Source: an uncultured Clostridium sp. (GTDB lineage: Bacteria > Bacillota > Clostridia > TANB77 > CAG-508). Taken from it: 9,086 nucleotides of DNA. The translations under genes and the position numbers were made by a program. The stretch covers positions 1-9,086 of the forward strand of contig USFW01000045.1 in the NCBI GenBank assembly GCA_900553985.1. The letters are read 5' to 3'. The notes below the pieces were generated by a model. That model saw only the letters and a program-made list of their open reading frames with translations. It ran no database searches and was not told the origin of the DNA. Below are positions 6,790 through 9,086 of the stretch, one piece after another (within the stretch, counting starts at the first letter, position 1; each line of letters starts with the position of its first letter).

Positions 6790-7573
6790 ATTAATTGAGT
6801 TAGATAAAATTTGTAAAAAATATAATATTAAATATTGGATAGATGGAGGGAGTTTTTTAGGAGCAGTAAGGCATAAAGGATTTATTCCATGGGATGATGA
6901 CATTGATGTTTGTATGTTAGAAGAAGATTATAAAAAATTTTTAAAAATTGCTAAACAAGAATTACCAAGAAATATATTTTTACAAACACAAGAAACAGAT
7001 AAAAATTATAAATGGTTTCCTTATGAAAAATTAAGAGATAGAAATTCTATTTTTATTGAAGAAGGGCAAAAAGAAAATGAGTTATTTCATCAAGGAATAA
7101 ATTTAGATATTTTTGTAATGGATTCTTTTAAAATAAAAATAAATAAATTTCTAAAAATTTATAATTTTTTATCTAAAATAGAAACTATAAAAATTTCTAA
7201 TATTGAAAATAATTTTATAATTTTAAAAAAAATAATTCTAAAGTTAAAATTAAATAAATTACATTATAAATTTAGTAGATTATTTTTAGAAAAAATAAAC
7301 AATAATTCATTAATTGGTTACAGATATTTATTTCCCCAATTATTTAAATACAGAGATATTTTTCCTCTTTCAGAAATAGAATTTGAAGGTCATAAGTTCC
7401 CTTGTCCTAATAATGCAGATGCTTATTTAAAAGAACTTTATGGAGATACATATATGGAACTTCCGCCGGAAAAAGACAGAGTATGGCATGCAAAAGAAAT
7501 AAGATTAAATGAAAAATGTTTCTTTGAAAAAGAGTTAGAAAGAACGGGAAGAAAATTATATGAGGACGAATAA
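6740..7573 (+). CDS. LicD-family phosphotransferase
   Basis: A 277-residue member of the LicD nucleotidyltransferase-fold family. Such proteins transfer phosphocholine, or in some relatives another CDP-linked phospho-alcohol, to a glycan. The core is clear: YWIDGGSFLGAVRHKGFIPW (32-51), then DDDIDV (52-57), giving the GGS and Asp-x-Asp metal-binding signature. GINLDIF (119-125) carries a third conserved Asp at 123. The C-terminal YLKELYGDTYMELPP (229-243) and the RVWH that follows are also typical. The middle (about 130-210) is lysine/isoleucine-rich and poorly conserved. GAGGAG (6728-6733) lies 6 nt before the ATG, the strongest RBS nearby. The start lies inside the end of wzy, and the stop overlaps wzx by 14 nt. 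The truncated nucleotidyltransferase two genes on could supply the CDP-activated donor, suggesting phosphocholine decoration, but the substrate is an inference. The gene looks intact. Confidence 0.9.
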   Translation: MLNQEILRKAQLVMLDELIELDKICKKYNIKYWIDGGSFLGAVRHKGFIPWDDDIDVCMLEEDYKKFLKIAKQELPRNIFLQTQETDKNYKWFPYEKLRDRNSIFIEEGQKENELFHQGINLDIFVMDSFKIKINKFLKIYNFLSKIETIKISNIENNFIILKKIILKLKLNKLHYKFSRLFLEKINNNSLIGYRYLFPQLFKYRDIFPLSEIEFEGHKFPCPNNADAYLKELYGDTYMELPPEKDRVWHAKEIRLNEKCFFEKELERTGRKLYEDE

Positions 7574-9038
7574 TTCAATTTTAAAAAATATAGTATATAA
7601 ATTTTTTCTTGAAGTTCTTAGAATTTTTATTCCGATAATTTCAGTTCCATATATTTACAGGATATTTAAACCTGAAATTATGGGAAATATTGAGTTTTCT
7701 CAGTCAATATCGGGATATTTTTTTATTTTTGCAGGATTTGGTGTGTATACATATGGTTTAAGAGAAGTAAGTCGTGTAAGAAATGATGAAAAAAAAAGAA
7801 ATAAATTATTTACAGAATTATTTTTAATTTCTGCAGTAAGCAGCCTTTTAGTGACAATAATATATTTATCATATATTTTACTAAAATTTCATAATGTCAG
7901 CATTTTAAAGAATATGCTTTTAATAAATTCAATTCATTTGATAGCATATATTTTTTACATTGAATGGATAAATGAAGCATTTGAAAACTATAAATTTATT
8001 TCACAAAAAACAATAATAATAAAAGTAATAAATGTAATTTGTATTTTTTTATTTATAAAAATAGCAGATGATTTTTATAAATATCTATTTTTAATAAATA
8101 TTTTTATATTTATAAATAATTTTATAAGTTTTATTTATATAAAAAGATATATAAAATTTGATTTTAAACATTTAAAAATAAAAAAATATATTTTTCCTTT
8201 AGGAATAATGCTTTTAATTTCAAATATAAATATCTTGTACACTCAACTTGATAGAATTTCTTTGGGATTTTATGTGAAAAATATGTCAGAAGTTGCATAT
8301 TACAGTGTTTCGCAGAAAGTTATGTCAATAATGGTAGTTATTATTATGTCAATTATTACAGTGAGTATGCCAAGACTTTCTTTTTATCTAGGTGAAAAAA
8401 ATCAAAAGGAATATGAAAAATTATTAAATAATTTATTTAAATATTCATATCTTTTATTGTTTCCGATAGCAGTTGGAATAATTATTTTAAGTAAAGAAAT
8501 ATCTTTATTTTTTGGTGGAAGTTTATATCTTCCTGCTCAAACAGTAGTAAGTATTTTTGGAATAAGAGTTATTGTTATAGTTATAGAGAGTTTACTTTCT
8601 AATCAAGTAATATTTTTGCACCAGAAAGAAAAAACAATAGCTTTAATTTATGGAATATGTGGTTTTTTTAACCTGATTTTAAAAACTTTATTAATAAAAT
8701 TTAATTATTTCAATGCTTCAACTGCAATTTTTACAACAATGCTTTGTGAGATTTTAATAATATTTTTAGATTTATTATATATAAAAAATCATTTAAAAAT
8801 TAATTTAAAGATATTTAATTTTAATAGTTTAAAATATTTTTTATTTTCTTTAAGTTTTTTTGGAATTAAATATATTTTAAGAAATATAGAATTACACTAT
8901 ATTCTTTATTCTATTCTTATATTTATATGTTGCTCATTAACTTATTTAGTTTTACTTATTTTATCAAAAGATGAATGTTTAATAGAAATTATAAGTAAAT
9001 TAAATTTAAAAAAATATTTTATGGGAGAGAAAAAATGA
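7560..9038 (+). CDS. wzx: Wzx-type lipid-linked repeat-unit flippase (polysaccharide transporter, MOP superfamily)
   Basis: A 492-residue integral membrane protein with about fourteen hydrophobic segments by eye, as expected for polysaccharide flippases. They lie near 12-33, 46-66, 85-108, 118-136, 152-168, 173-194, 211-226, 248-270, 294-312, 324-347, 360-378, 385-407, 423-440 and 447-468. Family features are KNIVYKFFLEVLRIFIPIIS at the N-terminus, YRIFKPEIMGNIEFSQSI (33-50), GVYTYGLREVSRVRND (61-76) and YTQLDRISLGFY (227-238), followed by YYSVSQK and SVSMPRLS. Wzx moves undecaprenyl-linked repeat units from the cytoplasmic to the periplasmic leaflet. GGGAAG (7546-7551) is a modest RBS 8 nt before the ATG, and the 14-nt overlap with licD suggests coupled translation. 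A run of nine A lies in codons 76-79, in frame here. The stop overlaps the next gene as ATGA. Confidence 0.93.
   Translation: MRTNNSILKNIVYKFFLEVLRIFIPIISVPYIYRIFKPEIMGNIEFSQSISGYFFIFAGFGVYTYGLREVSRVRNDEKKRNKLFTELFLISAVSSLLVTIIYLSYILLKFHNVSILKNMLLINSIHLIAYIFYIEWINEAFENYKFISQKTIIIKVINVICIFLFIKIADDFYKYLFLINIFIFINNFISFIYIKRYIKFDFKHLKIKKYIFPLGIMLLISNINILYTQLDRISLGFYVKNMSEVAYYSVSQKVMSIMVVIIMSIITVSMPRLSFYLGEKNQKEYEKLLNNLFKYSYLLLFPIAVGIIILSKEISLFFGGSLYLPAQTVVSIFGIRVIVIVIESLLSNQVIFLHQKEKTIALIYGICGFFNLILKTLLIKFNYFNASTAIFTTMLCEILIIFLDLLYIKNHLKINLKIFNFNSLKYFLFSLSFFGIKYILRNIELHYILYSILIFICCSLTYLVLLILSKDECLIEIISKLNLKKYFMGEKK
7789..7797 (+). repeat. A9 homopolymer within wzx
   Basis: Nine consecutive A form the GAA AAA AAA A part of codons for DEKKR (residues 76-80). 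The reading frame is intact. It is the longest A run I noticed in the window, but runs of 7-8 A or T are common in this A+T-rich DNA. Confidence 0.5.
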
Positions 9039-9086
9039 ATGCAATAATAATAGCAGCGGGGATGGGGACAAGGCTTAGACCTCTTA
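9035..9086 (+). CDS. Nucleotidyltransferase, N-terminal start (partial)
   Basis: Seventeen codons are visible before the window ends: MNAIIIAAGMGTRLRPL. This is the signature N-terminus of NTP-transferase (sugar-phosphate or choline-phosphate nucleotidyltransferase) proteins, with the AAGMGTRLRP loop that binds the nucleoside triphosphate. Candidates include LicC (CTP:phosphocholine cytidylyltransferase), a glucose-1-phosphate thymidylyltransferase (RmlA-like) or a mannose/heptose-phosphate enzyme. The nearby LicD gene makes a LicC-like role attractive, but 17 residues cannot decide. GGGAG (9023-9027) lies 7 nt before the ATG, which shares ATGA with the flippase stop (4-nt overlap). The local base composition is less A+T rich than in wzx. 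Confidence 0.8.
   Translation, partial: MNAIIIAAGMGTRLRPL

Noticed and set aside
1..9086. Possible promoters, terminators, riboswitches, tRNAs, CRISPR repeats or insertion-sequence ends.
   Set aside because: Gene spacing leaves no room for an independent promoter or terminator. I saw no hairpin followed by a T run between genes, no spaced direct repeats and no transposase. Hits to TATAAT-like strings are expected by chance in such A+T-rich DNA.

Overview
The window is the middle of a cell-surface polysaccharide (capsule or LPS O-antigen) biosynthesis operon from a very A+T-rich bacterium. Everything is on the + strand. A+T richness, strong AGGAG-type ribosome binding sites, and heavy use of AGA/GGA/AAA/ATA codons suggest a low-GC anaerobe. 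A Fusobacteriota member (Fusobacterium/Leptotrichia-like) is my best guess, but a low-GC Firmicute or another lineage cannot be excluded from the sequence alone.

Layout. Bases 1-152 are the C-terminus of an initiating polyprenyl-phosphate sugar phosphotransferase. A TuaG-like GT2 glycosyltransferase (155-928) and UDP-galactopyranose mutase Glf (939-2039) follow. Next come a second GT2 (2029-3078), a GT4 (3086-4162), and a hexapeptide-repeat acetyltransferase (4149-4698) whose frame is broken at a run of eight G. After these lie a third GT2 starting at TTG (4710-5693), a Wzy-type polymerase (5698-6789), a LicD-family phosphotransferase (6740-7573) and a Wzx flippase (7560-9038). The window ends 52 bases into a sugar- or choline-phosphate nucleotidyltransferase (9035-9086). 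Gaps are at most 11 nt and several genes overlap. There is no stretch of 300 bases without a gene, and I see no internal promoter, terminator, tRNA, CRISPR array or insertion sequence. The whole window therefore looks like one transcript entering from the left and leaving on the right.

How the genes work together. The phosphotransferase loads the first sugar phosphate onto undecaprenyl phosphate. Three GT2 and one GT4 enzymes extend the lipid-linked unit at the cytoplasmic face, and Glf supplies UDP-galactofuranose as one donor. The acetyltransferase and LicD decorate the unit with acetyl and a phospho-substituent (phosphocholine or a polyol phosphate). Wzx flips the unit across the membrane and Wzy polymerises it. 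This is a classical Wzx/Wzy-dependent pathway.

The most interesting signal is the G8 tract at 4506-4513 inside the acetyltransferase. With seven or ten G the gene reads as one 182- or 183-codon protein. With eight (as here) or nine it stops almost at once. In DNA whose other G or C runs do not exceed four, this looks like a slipped-strand phase-variation switch for acetylation of the surface glycan, caught in the OFF state. A homopolymer sequencing error is the main alternative.
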